Positions 1 to 8,996 of a stretch of 64,000 bases of DNA are shown here, piece by piece. Position 1 is the first letter of the stretch. Every line of letters starts with the position of its first letter. The notes beneath the pieces are model-generated. The model was not told where the DNA came from. It was given only the letters and a program-made list of their open reading frames with translations, and made no database searches. Position numbers and translations under genes: made by a program. The stretch is from Streptomyces sp. DvalAA-43 (lineage in GTDB: Bacteria; Actinomycetota; Actinomycetes; Streptomycetales; Streptomycetaceae), in assembly GCF_900091725.1 (NCBI RefSeq), contig NZ_FMBW01000060.1, positions 27,711-91,710 on the forward strand, in the 5' to 3' direction.

Positions 1-1
1 C

Positions 2-616
2 GGCACCACCGCCTGCGGCACCGCAGACGCCACGGAGACCGGCGCCTCCGCGGTGCCCTCCGCTGCTTCCTCCTCCGCCGAGGGCGGCAAGAGCGAGGCT
101 CCCTCCGACGGCAGGGCCACGGTCGGCAACAGCCTGTCCGCCAACAGTTCCACCAGCGGCGGCACCGGTGACAAGGGCGAGTCCAGCAACGGCGACAAGA
201 GCGGCTACGGGCAGTCCTGCGGCACCGACGACCTGGACTTCACGGTCACCTGGGAAGCCCAGCCGATCAGCTACTACCTCGTCACCGCCAAGGCCAAGTC
301 CGGCATCACCTGCTACCTGGACGTCAACACCCCGAGCGTCTCCTTCGGATCCCGCGCCGACGGCGTCGCCTCGCCCGTCGGGCAGGGCGGTGAAGACCCC
401 ATCAAGCTCTCCGGTTCCTCCGTCGCGTATGCCGGTATCAACGTCAAGACCACCGAGGGCGAAGGCGGCACGCAGTTCGAGTTCGTTACCATCGCCACCA
501 GCGAGGACGACCCCAACCCCGCCGAGGTCGAGCTCCCCGACGCGCCCACCGTGGACAAGCCGATCGTCACCAACTGGTCCACCAAGCGCAACGAGGTCAT
601 CCCGCGCATCATCTGA
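2..616 (+). CDS. Secreted lipoprotein, DUF4232-like, 5' end outside window
   Basis: The reading frame is open from the window edge. Its first codons read GTTAC-GTADATETGAS; the cysteine codon at 14-16 followed by a small-residue linker is typical of a lipobox, so the signal peptide lies upstream of the window. A Ser/Gly/Thr-rich linker of about 70 residues follows, then a globular domain starting CGTDDLDFTVTWEAQ. The paired Cys (CGTDD and ITCYLD) and the beta-rich pattern resemble actinobacterial DUF4232 lipoproteins. Function is unknown and the family assignment is from memory of the pattern. The ATG at 53 is internal and is probably not the start. Confidence 0.6.
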   Translation, partial: GTTACGTADATETGASAVPSAASSSAEGGKSEAPSDGRATVGNSLSANSSTSGGTGDKGESSNGDKSGYGQSCGTDDLDFTVTWEAQPISYYLVTAKAKSGITCYLDVNTPSVSFGSRADGVASPVGQGGEDPIKLSGSSVAYAGINVKTTEGEGGTQFEFVTIATSEDDPNPAEVELPDAPTVDKPIVTNWSTKRNEVIPRII

Positions 617-665
617 CGGTCCGGCGCATGACCGCGCAGCGGGAACGCGCACGCGGAAGGCCGTG

Positions 666-1145
666 TCACATCAGTTGCATCACGTGCTTGCCCCGCACCC
701 CACCCGCCTCCAAGACGCGGTGGGCGGCGGTGATTTCCGACCGCGGATGAACCGCGTCCACGACGGGACGCAGGTTGCCTTGTTCCACGCGGTCAACTCG
801 GCGAACAGGTTGTGCTTCGGATACGAGGTTCCTCGCGCTCGCGAGATCGGTGACATGCGCACCGAGGGCCCTGCCGAGCTGGACGGCGACGCTGCCGACG
901 CCGCCGGACGCCCCACGCACGAGCGGGGGTTCCTCCGCCCGCAGACCGGCCTTGTCGCGCAGGGCGGTGAGCGAAGTGGTGCCGTCCGCGGGCAGTGAGA
1001 CGGCCTCAGTCAGGGTGACGTTCCCGGGGCTGCGCGATCTGGCGCGGCCGGACCGAGACGTACTCGGCCACGCTGCGGCGCAGGTGAGACACGGGGCGGC
1101 CGCGTAGAGCGAAGCGGAACGGGTGATGGTGGTGAGGCGGAACAC
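666..1145 (-). pseudogene. MDR-family NAD(P)-dependent oxidoreductase remnant
   Basis: The minus strand keeps the nucleotide-binding motif LVRGASGGVGSVAVQLGRAL and a C-terminal block LRPVVDAVHPRSEITAAHR ending in GGVRGKHV. These are hallmarks of zinc-independent quinone-oxidoreductase-like MDR proteins. About 60-80 residues that should lie between the blocks are missing, and a neighbouring frame carries the expected linker (PKHNLFAELTA), so there is a deletion plus a frameshift. The N-terminal catalytic domain is mostly gone. It cannot make a working enzyme. Confidence 0.6.
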
Positions 1146-1455
1146 TCAGCGGGCGCTGGACAAGCGGGCGCGAAACGACGGTCCGGGAACTCCGATTTCC
1201 TCCTGGGCCACAAGGATCCACTCGGGGACCTGTTCGCCATGTGCGAGCAGAGCTGCCGATATCCGCGCGCAGGTTCCCCAGGCCGAGCAGTCGTGGAAGA
1301 TCCAGCCCCAGCGCGCGGGACGCGTTGATCGCGCTGGCCGAGCCGGATATCGAGCCGTGCCAGATCTGCAATCCGCAGACGGGGCCGGCCGGCGGGTAGG
1401 GCCGTTCGGACCGCCCGGCGCGCTCCAGGGGCGCAGGGCTCGCAGGGTCGGTTCC
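1146..1455. other. No supported gene (1146-1455)
   Basis: Open frames exist on both strands here, but none shows a recognisable family. On the minus strand the stretch WIFHDCSAWGTCARISAAL looks coding-like but I cannot place it. The region lies between two pseudogenes and is probably decayed sequence. Confidence 0.4.
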
Positions 1456-1752
1456 GTGGAGTTCCCGATCAAGGTGGCACTGGCCCAGGCCATCCCGGTC
1501 CTGCCGGAGGGGCCGGGTTGGTGGTACGAGCCCAACGCTTCGCAGGCTCAGAGCCTGGCTGTGGTCGGCGTGGGCGTCCTGCGCGACGTCCCCGCCCACG
1601 GCCTGGTGATCGGAAACCCCGCCCGGCAGGTCGGCTGGGTATGCCGGTACGGCCGCACCCTGGACGCGGCACTGCGCTGCACCACCTGCCGGCGTACCTG
1701 CTGGCACGATGGGGACGGACTGGCCGAGAAGCAGGATCCGCATCTGGAGTGA
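1456..1752 (+). pseudogene. Chimeric remnant: DNA ligase N-terminus joined to hexapeptide acetyltransferase C-terminus
   Basis: From the GTG at 1456 the frame reads VEFPIKVALAQAIPVLPEGP followed by GWWYEP, the start of actinobacterial ATP-dependent DNA ligases just before the adenylation lysine motif. It then switches abruptly to LRDVPAHGLVIGNPARQVGW, the C-terminal signature of left-handed-beta-helix sugar N-acetyltransferases of the WbpD/WlbB type, followed by a cysteine-containing tail. Both parents are amputated, so this is a deletion junction and not a functional fusion. Confidence 0.55.
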
Positions 1753-1837
1753 GAATCACACCGGTTTGTCACTGTTCTGTGCCAGACCGGAGGATGTGTG
1801 TCGGTCCTCGCAGGGGGTGTGGATAGCGTCCCGCCCC

Positions 1838-2347
1838 ATGAGCGCCACGCATATGCCTCCCGCCGAGTACTACGCCACCCTCCCCAAGATCATCAGTGGG
1901 GCAGGAGGGGTCATCCGCGACACCGCCGGCCGGTTCCTCCTGGTGAAGCCGTCCTACCGCGACTACTGGGAGGTCCCGGGCGGCGGGGTGGACCTGGGGG
2001 AGGACCCGAGGCAAGCGTTCCAGCGCGAGATCAAGGAGGAGCTGGGACTCAACCTCCCCCCAGGCAGGCTGCTGGTCGTCGACTGGGTACCCGAACAGCC
2101 CGACGGCCGCCCCCCGCTGTGCAACTTCATCTTCGACGGCGGCCTGACCACCAAGGAAAAGGCCCAGCAGCAGGTACACCTCGACACCGACGAACTGACC
2201 GAGTGGACGCTGGCAGCACCCGATGAGTGGGACACCCTCCTCCCACCGCACACGGCCCGCCGCCTTCACGCCTGCGCCCGAGCCTTGACCCACGACACCA
2301 CCCTCTACCTGCACCACGGATTCGACCCCACCCGACACCACACCTGA
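1838..2347 (+). CDS. Nudix hydrolase
   Basis: A 169-residue protein with a complete Nudix box: G-VDLGE-DPRQAFQ-REIKEELGL matches GX5EX7REUXEEXGU, so metal-dependent cleavage of a nucleoside-diphosphate-linked substrate is expected. The substrate cannot be told from sequence. The ATG at 1838 (MSATHMPPAEYYATLPK) is chosen because family similarity begins close to it; the frame is open further upstream without conserved sequence. It is flanked by fragments of sugar-pathway genes, but the gene itself appears intact. Confidence 0.85.
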   Translation: MSATHMPPAEYYATLPKIISGAGGVIRDTAGRFLLVKPSYRDYWEVPGGGVDLGEDPRQAFQREIKEELGLNLPPGRLLVVDWVPEQPDGRPPLCNFIFDGGLTTKEKAQQQVHLDTDELTEWTLAAPDEWDTLLPPHTARRLHACARALTHDTTLYLHHGFDPTRHHT

Positions 2348-2404
2348 CGCCCGCCGGCCCTTCCGGCACCGGCGCCTGGCGTCCATCGGAAGGGACCCCT
2401 CTTC

Positions 2405-2700
2405 GTGAGCACACCAACGATCCCCGTCGCCGCGCCATGCCTGGACGCCGCCGACATCGCCACCGCGGTCCGCGTCCTCGAATCCGGCCGGCTCGTCCAG
2501 GGCCCCGAGGTCGCCGCTTTCGAGGACGAGTTCGCAGACCTGGTCGACGGCCGTCACTGCATCGCGGTCGGCTCGGGGACCTCGGCCCTCTGGCTGACCC
2601 TCCTCGCCCTGGGTATCGGGCCCGGCGACGAGGTGATCGTTCCCTCGTTCACCTTCGCCGCCACGGCAGCCGCCGTCCGCCTCAGCCGAACCGTGCGCTT
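2405..2700 (+). pseudogene. DegT/DnrJ/EryC1 aminotransferase, N-terminal fragment
   Basis: A GTG start 57 bp after the Nudix stop begins about 98 residues of a PLP-dependent sugar aminotransferase. They include the LESGRLVQGPEVAAFEDEFA region, the HCIAVGSGTSALWL PLP-phosphate-binding loop and DEVIVPSFTFAATAAAV. Similarity stops near 2700, where the frame runs antisense into the 3' side of the ATPase gene, so the catalytic lysine and the C-terminal two thirds are lost. The WbpD-like acetyltransferase tail nearby suggests both derive from one amino-sugar operon (inference). Confidence 0.75.
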
Positions 2701-2785
2701 GGCCGGGGTGCCGCAGCAGCCGCGGCAGACGGTGACGGTGCGCCGGGCCGCCCCGGATGAGAGGCGGCCTTCCTGGTACGGCGGC

Positions 2786-4777
2786 TCACCGCATGTCCTT
2801 CGCGGCGCGGGCCCAGGCGGCGTCGCGCAGCAGACGCAGCCCGTTGAGGCCGACGATGACGGTCGAACCCTCGTGGCCGAGCACACCGAGCGGCAGCGGC
2901 AGGTGGCCCACCAGGTCCCAGATGACCAGGCCGGAGATGAACACTCCGGCGATCACCAGGTTCTGGACCACCAGACGCCGGGCCGCCCGCGAGAGGGCGA
3001 TCACGGTGGGGACGGTGGCGAGTTCGTCGCGGACGACGACGGCGTCAGCGGTCTCCAGAGCAAGGTCGGAGCCGACGCGGCCCATGGCGATGCTGGTGTG
3101 GGCGGCGGCCAATGCCGGGGCATCGTTGACGCCGTCGCCGATGAACAGTACCTTGCGCCCCCGGGCCTCCAGGCGCCGTACGGCTTCGACCTTGTCCTCG
3201 GGCAGGAGACCGGCATGGACCTCGTCGCCGGTGATGCCGACCTCGGCGGCCAGGCGGGTGGCGGCGCGCGGGTTGTCGCCCGTCACCAGTATCGGGGTGC
3301 TGCCGGTCAGCGTGGTCAGGGCGGCGACAGTCGCGGTGGCATCGGGACGCAGCCGGTCGGCGATGCCCAGCACTCCGACCGGGACGTCGTCGCGCAGGAG
3401 CAGGACGGCCGTGCGGCCTCCGTCCTCCAGGTCGGCCGCAACCGTGGCGGCGGGCGCCGCGTCGGTGCCGTCGTCGCCATCGAGGAGGCGGACCGGTGCG
3501 CCGACCACTACCGTGCGGCCGTCAACGGTGGCACTGACACCGACGCCGGGAGCAGAAGTGAAGTCCCGCATGTCGGCGTTGGCCAGGCCGCGGGTGCGGG
3601 CGGCGTCGACGACAGCACGGGCCAGGGGGTGTTCGCTGGGATGCTCGGCGGCGGCCGCCAGCGCCAGCAGGGTGTCCTCGGTCAGGCCGGAGCCAACCAA
3701 GGGGTGGATGTCGGTGACGCGGGGGGTGCCCTCGGTCAGGGTGCCGGTCTTGTCGAGTGCGACCGCGTCGACCTGCCCGAGCCGCTCCATCACCACGGCA
3801 GACTTCACCAGGACGCCGTGACGTCCTGCGTTCGCGATCGCCGACAGCAGAGGCGGCATCGTCGCCAGGACCACGGCGCACGGGGAGGCCACGATCATGA
3901 ACGTCATCGCCCGCAGCAGTGAGCCGGTCAGGTCCGCGCCGAACGCGAGGGGGATCAGGAAGACGGCCAGGGTTGCGAAGACCATGCCCAGGCTGTAGCG
4001 CTGCTCGACCTTCTCGATGAACAGCTGGGTGGGCGCCTTGGTCCCGGAAGCCTCCTCGACCATGGCCACGATCCGGGCGATCACCGTGTCCGAGGCGTCC
4101 CGCTCGACCTTCACCCGCAGCGCGCCGGTGCCGTTGAGGGTGCCGGCGAAGACCTCGTCACCGGTCTCCTTCGTGACCGGCAGCGGCTCGCCGGTGATGG
4201 TGGCCTGGTCCACCTCGCTGGCTCCGGCAAGGACGCGGCCGTCCGCGCCGACCCGCTCACCGGGGCGGACCAGGATGGTGTCCCCGACCACCAGGTCCTC
4301 GGTGGGGACCGTCGCCTCGCTCCCGTCGTCGGCCAGGCGGGTGGCCGTGGTGGGTGCGAGGTCGAGCAGACCGCGCACCGCGTCCTGGGTGCGGGCGGTG
4401 GCCAGCGCCTCCAGCGCGCCGGAGGTGGCGAAGATGACGATCAGCAGCGCGCCGTCCATCACCTGCCCGATCGTGGCCGCGCCGATCGCGGCCACGATCA
4501 TCAGCAGGTCCACATCCAGGGTCTTCTCCCGCAGCGCCGTCAGCCCCGCCCAGGCCGGCTCCCACCCACCGGTGACGTAGGCGGCGGCGTACAGCGGCCC
4601 CCACGCCCAGGCGGGTGCGCCGGTCAGCTGGAGCGGCAGCGCGATCAGGAACAGCACCAACGCCGCGGCGGCCCAGCGCGCCTCTGCCAGGGCGAACACC
4701 CGCGTACGGCGCTTCGGCGCCGTACGGGAATCGGCCGGAGCGGCCCGTCCGGGCCGCTGAAGCAGGTCAGAAGGCAT
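2786..4777 (-). CDS. ctpJ: P1B-4-type metal-translocating ATPase (Ni/Co/Fe efflux)
   Basis: A 663-residue P-type ATPase. The TGE actuator motif is near residue 195, the transmembrane metal motif SPC at about 298-300, the phosphorylation motif DKTGTLTEG near 342, SEHPLA in the nucleotide-binding domain, GDGVNDAPALA near the C-terminus and HEGST in the last membrane segments. SPC plus HEGST, and no N-terminal HMA domain, define the P1B-4 subgroup (CoaT/CtpD/CtpJ), which exports Co2+, Ni2+ or Fe2+. The ATG at 4777 has GAAGGG about 10 nt upstream. It diverges from an NmtR-like repressor, the same arrangement as mycobacterial ctpJ-nmtR. Confidence 0.88.
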   Translation of the reverse strand: MPSDLLQRPGRAAPADSRTAPKRRTRVFALAEARWAAAALVLFLIALPLQLTGAPAWAWGPLYAAAYVTGGWEPAWAGLTALREKTLDVDLLMIVAAIGAATIGQVMDGALLIVIFATSGALEALATARTQDAVRGLLDLAPTTATRLADDGSEATVPTEDLVVGDTILVRPGERVGADGRVLAGASEVDQATITGEPLPVTKETGDEVFAGTLNGTGALRVKVERDASDTVIARIVAMVEEASGTKAPTQLFIEKVEQRYSLGMVFATLAVFLIPLAFGADLTGSLLRAMTFMIVASPCAVVLATMPPLLSAIANAGRHGVLVKSAVVMERLGQVDAVALDKTGTLTEGTPRVTDIHPLVGSGLTEDTLLALAAAAEHPSEHPLARAVVDAARTRGLANADMRDFTSAPGVGVSATVDGRTVVVGAPVRLLDGDDGTDAAPAATVAADLEDGGRTAVLLLRDDVPVGVLGIADRLRPDATATVAALTTLTGSTPILVTGDNPRAATRLAAEVGITGDEVHAGLLPEDKVEAVRRLEARGRKVLFIGDGVNDAPALAAAHTSIAMGRVGSDLALETADAVVVRDELATVPTVIALSRAARRLVVQNLVIAGVFISGLVIWDLVGHLPLPLGVLGHEGSTVIVGLNGLRLLRDAAWARAAKDMR

Positions 4778-4833
4778 GACAGAACAACCCTTCAGGGCGG
4801 AAGCGAGGCAACACATCCACCGTACAGGAACAC

Positions 4834-4849
4834 ATGAACAGGTCTTCAT
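4834..4849. promoter_or_regulatory. Palindromic operator between ctpJ and nmtR homologues
   Basis: ATGAA-CAGGTC-TTCAT is an imperfect palindrome with matching 5-bp arms, in an AT-richer patch of the divergent intergenic region. ArsR/SmtB repressors, including NmtR, bind such ATGAA/TTCAT-type repeats. Binding here is inferred from position and symmetry. Confidence 0.55.
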
Positions 4850-4872
4850 ATGTGACCGGTAGGATGGGAGCC

Positions 4873-5253
4873 ATGGGTCACGGAGCCGACAAGAACCACG
4901 CCACCCCCCGCGAGCGCCTGGACGCGGCGGGGGCCACCGACGTCGCCGCCACCCTCCAGGCCCTCGCGACCCCTTCGCGGCTGTACATCCTGGCCCGCCT
5001 CCAGGAAGGCCCTTGCGCGGTCGGCGACCTCGCCGAGGCCGTGGGCATGGAAGCCTCCGCCTGCTCCCACCAGCTCCGCTTGCTGCGCAATCTCGGGCTC
5101 GTCACCGGAGAACGCCGGGGCCGTTCCATCGTCTACGCCCTCTACGACAACCACGTCGCCGAACTCCTGGAACAGGCCCTCTTCCATGTCGAGCACCTGC
5201 GCCTGGGGCTGCGTGACGCGTCCACCGAGACGGGCAAGTCCCTGATCCAGTAG
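4873..5253 (+). CDS. nmtR: NmtR-type ArsR/SmtB nickel/cobalt-sensing repressor
   Basis: A 126-residue winged-helix repressor. The start at 4873 gives N-terminus MGHGADKNH, matching the Gly2-His3 metal-binding terminus of NmtR; an upstream in-frame ATG (4834) would bury it. The HTH region is DLAEAVGMEASACSHQLRLL. The alpha-5 metal site appears as YDNHVAELLEQALFHVEHLR, keeping the Asp, His, His, His ligands, but the last NmtR ligand position is Arg here. Metal binding should release the operator and derepress the divergent ATPase gene. Confidence 0.85.
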   Translation: MGHGADKNHATPRERLDAAGATDVAATLQALATPSRLYILARLQEGPCAVGDLAEAVGMEASACSHQLRLLRNLGLVTGERRGRSIVYALYDNHVAELLEQALFHVEHLRLGLRDASTETGKSLIQ

Positions 5254-5281
5254 CAGGCCGGTGTCACCTGCTGCCCGATAG

Positions 5282-5692
5282 CTACCGCTGACCGCTTTCG
5301 AGCTGATGCGGAACGCGGGATGCCCGCAGTTCCTTGAGGTCGGGGATGTGGTTGTAGAGGGTGCCGACCGAGACGCCGAGCGGAGCCGCGTTGGTCTCGA
5401 TGCTGTTCTCCGGGCCGGGCAGCATGTCGCGGGCGGTGCGCGGCAGCTTGTCGTTGACGACGTTGGGCCGGCCGCCGACGCGGCCGCAGGTCCGTGCGGC
5501 GGCCAGGCCCTCGTTCATGCCCTGCACGATGAGCTCCCGGACGAACTCCGTCAAGGCGGCGAGGATACGGAAGATCAGCCTGCCGCTCGGGGTGGTGGTG
5601 TCGAGCCGCTCATGCAGGGAGATGAAGCCGATCTCTCGCTTGCGCAGCTCGGCGACCATGTTCACCGGGTCCTGGGGGCTGCGGCCGACCCT
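5282..5692 (-). pseudogene. Serine recombinase (resolvase), C-terminal fragment
   Basis: Minus-strand residues from GRSPQDPVNMVAELRKREIG through LHERLDTTTPSGRLIFRILA to the C-terminal HTH (LGVSVGTLYNHIPDLKELRA) match the second half of the intact resolvase at 36360-37022. The N-terminal part with the catalytic serine is missing; beyond about 5692 the sequence is unrelated. On the opposite strand, 5693-5830 encodes a short unidentified C-terminal peptide ending NDDACTY. Confidence 0.8.
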
Positions 5693-5904
5693 GAGGAGCC
5701 GACCGCGGCCACCGTCCCGGGCCTGCTCGACACCGGGCTCCCGCCCCGCGCCGACAGCGGCACCGCCGTACTGGCCGACGACATCCGGTACAGCCTCCGC
5801 CTCACCAACGACGACGCCTGCACTTACTGACACACCTCATGGCAGAACCGCTGACATCCAGTGGCAGGCTCCGCTGACGTCCCGAGGCTCTGGCACGGCA
5901 AGCG

Positions 5905-6040
5905 TGCACCGATAACTGACCGTGGTGGCGATATAAGGCGTACAGGACCTGGCAGCGGTGGAAGTCCGGCTTCGCCCGGCCGTACATCTGGCGCTTGGTG
6001 TGTCCTGAACGTGAAGAGGAGTCGACGTAGGCCGAGTTCT
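5905..6040 (-). pseudogene. ISL3-like transposase C-terminal remnant
   Basis: The minus strand reads HTKRQMYGRAKPDFHRCQVL, resembling the C-terminal signature KRQMYGRAGFDLLRxRVL of ISL3-family transposases. Only about 40 residues are recognisable and no catalytic residues remain. Confidence 0.45.
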
Positions 6041-6070
6041 TGATGCGAGGAGCTGGTCGGCCCCGAGCCG

Positions 6071-6469
6071 ATGGCTGCAGTGGTGACCGTCGGCTCGGAC
6101 CGCTGCTACGTAGTGGCGAATGTCGCCGACCACCCGATCCTGGAGGGAGCCGCACTGCTCCACCGGTTGTCGGGCGGCCTCGAGCACGGAATGTGCCGAG
6201 TATCCGCCGATGCCGGAATCCACATCGATCCGCTGCAGCGCCGGGTCGGCTGGTGGGTGCTCGGGGCGTCGGCCGAAGCATACGAGATGCCAGAGCGATG
6301 GCCCGACTGGACTGTGGAGTTCTGGCGGGACTCCTGGCAGGAGCACGTCCGGCCGGCCCCGGGCCAGTTCCAGCCTCCACCGGTCGACCGTGAGCGCGCC
6401 CTGGCAGAAATTCGGACGGCTGCCAGACGACGCCGGGAGGCCAGTCAAAATCAAGTGGCAGAAGCCTGA
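6071..6469 (+). CDS. Hypothetical protein
   Basis: A 132-residue frame with coherent composition and actinobacterial third-position GC. The C-terminal part is rich in Trp and Glu (EMPERWPDWTVEFWRDSW, then DRERALAEIRTAARRRREAS). I do not recognise a family. No signal peptide or membrane segment is visible. The ATG at 6071 lacks a well-placed Shine-Dalgarno sequence (a GAGG lies about 18 nt upstream), so the gene may be the tail of a larger, rearranged one. Confidence 0.5.
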   Translation: MAAVVTVGSDRCYVVANVADHPILEGAALLHRLSGGLEHGMCRVSADAGIHIDPLQRRVGWWVLGASAEAYEMPERWPDWTVEFWRDSWQEHVRPAPGQFQPPPVDRERALAEIRTAARRRREASQNQVAEA

Positions 6470-7287
6470 GACCAGTCAAGATCACTTGGCAAACGGTCGA
6501 GATCTATTGCCATGGGGCGCCAATCCACAGGATTCGACAATTGCTCGTGGGACACCACTGGCACGGTGATGTCCTGTAGCGCGGGCCTGCGCAGGTGCGG
6601 CGGCAGATGTCGTAGAGCACTTCGGCATGTGGGTCGCCTTGCCCCGGGAGATCACTCCGAGTGACTTCCCAGGCTCCCAGATGCCCTCAGGTGATCCGGG
6701 ACCCGGCAAGGCTCGATGTCGTCGAATGTCTGATCCGTCTAGGGGATTGAGGGGGCGTTGTCCCAGGTGAGCACGCTGCAGTGGGGGAGCTGGGGGCCCT
6801 GGGAGGCGTACCCCGGAGCAGTCGCGCACCGTTGTTCTCCTGCCGCGGTGGCGGCCAGGAGCAGGGCGCCGGTCGGGCCGGCTTGGTTCGGGCGGCTGCT
6901 GTATCGGACGGCGGTGACGGGTCGGGCCGCGCGCAGCCCCCTGTGCAGGTGAGTAGTCGGCGCGCGGCCCGCTCGTGGCGGACCTCGGACTCTCTCGTAT
7001 GGAGAGCCAGCAGGGATACGACCGGAAGGGATGGCCGGATGTGCTACTCACGGGTTCGGCCTGGCACTTCCGCCGATGGCGTCGAAAGCGGCCGTCCCGG
7101 GCCCGGCACGGTCGAAAGCCCTCTAGGACCAGAAGCGTAAGGGGAGCAAACAGGCTCGCGGGCTGGTCTTTTCGCAACTGGAAGGCAAACTAGGCCCATT
7201 GGGGCGGTGCGGGCGCAGTGCCGAACGTGCGGCAGGGCCGGTGGGCTCGCCGTCCGTCGCACCCGTGTACCGGTCTGGAGGGCCTTG
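6470..7287. other. No supported gene (6470-7287)
   Basis: Open frames on both strands are low-complexity Arg/Pro/Gly/Ala types expected from GC-rich non-coding DNA. I see no conserved motif, IS end or RNA-like structure that I can defend. Confidence 0.4.
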
Positions 7288-7929
7288 ATGTCTGTGGCCG
7301 AACTACTGGAAGCGGCGATCGCCGACATACGGCGACAGGGCTACGATCCGGCGGTCCTGGCGGACGAGAGCTGTGTCCGGACGTTCGCCGACCTCCTGCA
7401 GACCGGATCCCGGAACTGGGATCTGGTCGCCGACGCGGTCGCCGGCACTCCGCCCGATGTCGAGCTGGCCGGGCGGATCCTGCGGACGAAGCTGACGTTC
7501 GAGGACAACCGCAATCCGCACATCACCTCCTTCGAGCAGGACGTACGGATCGCCAGGGATTCCCGGGCACAGGGACACCAGCTCGGGAGCGACGCGTTTC
7601 TGCTGGCGGTCGGTCCGGTGCGGCCGGCCTTGTACCGGGCCCAGATGTCTGCCGTCAACGCTGTGGACAGCGCGCTGCCCGACGCCTCCGAGCTGGCGGG
7701 CTTGCCCGGCCGGGCCAATGAGCTACGGGGCCGGGCCCGCACCCGCTGGGGCGGGGCGCGGCTGGAGCAGCGGACAGCGGAACTCGACAGCCGGGCCGCC
7801 GCGCTGACGGCGGGCCGGGAGGAGCGGGCCGGGCAGGCACAGCAGCAGGTCGCCCGGTTCGTCGCGGATGTGGCCGCGACTGTGGTGCTGTTCAACGACA
7901 CATTCGGGATCTACCGCCGACAGCCCTGA
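7288..7929 (+). CDS. Hypothetical protein with predicted coiled coil
   Basis: A 213-residue protein beginning MSVAELLEAAIADIRRQGYD at an ATG preceded by CTGGAGGG. The first half is mixed alpha/beta. The second half (RANELRGRARTRWGGARLEQ, then ELDSRAAALTAGREERAGQA) is a charged amphipathic helix likely to form a coiled coil, followed by a short hydrophobic segment (FVADVAATVVLFND). No family is recognised. It stands alone, with debris on both sides. Confidence 0.6.
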   Translation: MSVAELLEAAIADIRRQGYDPAVLADESCVRTFADLLQTGSRNWDLVADAVAGTPPDVELAGRILRTKLTFEDNRNPHITSFEQDVRIARDSRAQGHQLGSDAFLLAVGPVRPALYRAQMSAVNAVDSALPDASELAGLPGRANELRGRARTRWGGARLEQRTAELDSRAAALTAGREERAGQAQQQVARFVADVAATVVLFNDTFGIYRRQP

Positions 7930-8583
7930 GCTCGTTCGTTACGGTCGCCCGGGCTTTCGTAAGGCGTACTGTCGGCACCTCGCCATCCGCCACGCCGCCG
8001 GGAAGAACATCAGGCGACCCGAGACCGTCACCCCGTGATCGGGTGGGACCAAAGAGGACAAGCTCGGCCCTCGCACTGCTCCATGTGGCGGGCGACAGCT
8101 TCCGCGTCCCGGGCGATGATCTTCTGCTGGAGATTGCTGATCTCGGCGGGGTGTGCTCCCGTTCCCGGACAACGGTGCGGCCGATCGTGCCGTCCGGTCC
8201 GGCTGAGGTGGCGATCCGCGGCCCGGCGGTGTCGGGGCGAGCCAGTGGCTCTGTACATATCGATGGGTTCTGGCTCAACTTCGGGCTGAGTGACGCTCCG
8301 TTACAGCTGGACATCGAAGAGAGCGATGGAAGGGGGCGGCGGGGCAAGCACCGCGCGAAGGGCGTGAGTACGGCTCGCCACTGCTTCCAGCCCTCCGGGC
8401 CGACCCAGTCCGAGGCTGGGCCCATCCTCGTCGTCGGCGATGCGGGCGAGGGCATCATCGGCGAGTGCGCGAAGGTCGGAAGGGAACAGGGCATAGGTGT
8501 TTCCGGGCCGTAGGGCGTTTCGACGGCGTCGCCTTCCGGTCCTGGCCGCGACGGGGTTCGGTGCCCGCGTGCAGCCACTCTGT
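7930..8583. other. No supported gene (7930-8583)
   Basis: Overlapping open frames occur on both strands. The minus-strand piece YALFPSDLRALADDALARIA at about 8400-8500 looks coding-like but has no recognisable start, family or partner. It is treated as decayed DNA. Confidence 0.35.
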
Positions 8584-8742
8584 CCTCCGTCCGCGTGGAC
8601 CGGACTCACGTGCCCGGCAGCCCCGGAAGCGGCACCGGCCCGCCAGGTGGGAGACCGCCAGGTTTCGGCCGAAACCCGCTGTGGCGCTTGTCCATGAGGG
8701 AGTCGGCAGAGAACGGTTGTACTCGACCGGCCGGTGATTGCG
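8584..8742 (+). repeat. Direct repeat copy A (lasso leader-region repeat)
   Basis: About 160 bp that align along their full length, with scattered substitutions, to 12706-12865, the segment directly upstream of the lasso precursor. Shared runs include CGGCAGCCCCGG, CAGGTGGGAGACC and GGGAGTCGGCAGAGAAC. No precursor follows this copy; the sequence diverges after 8742. Confidence 0.85.
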
Positions 8743-8996
8743 TCCCACTCCTTGGCGCGGGCGGCAGCCTGGAGAACGCCCTGGTAGCCGGATGACGCCC
8801 CTCGACCGCGTCGGGCCGGTGACACAGGAGGACATTGCTGCCACCCTGAGCGTATGAGTACGGGGAAGGCCCAGCTTCTGAGTACGGACGTTGCTCCACG
8901 GCTCCAGGAAGGCGACGCCACCTCCCTGGCCCAACTACCCACGCCCTTAACCCCCGTGGTCTGGTCTCACCGATCGTAGATTCTCAGGGAGGCACG

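Noticed and set aside
2405..3922. A 505-codon frame starting as a DegT aminotransferase
   Set aside because: Only the first ~98 codons are aminotransferase; the rest is antisense to the P-type ATPase and is a read-through artefact.
8743..8990. A second lasso precursor after the upstream repeat copy
   Set aside because: No short ORF with a YxxP leader, Thr at -2 and Gly-start core was found after 8742; the similarity stops before the position of the precursor start.
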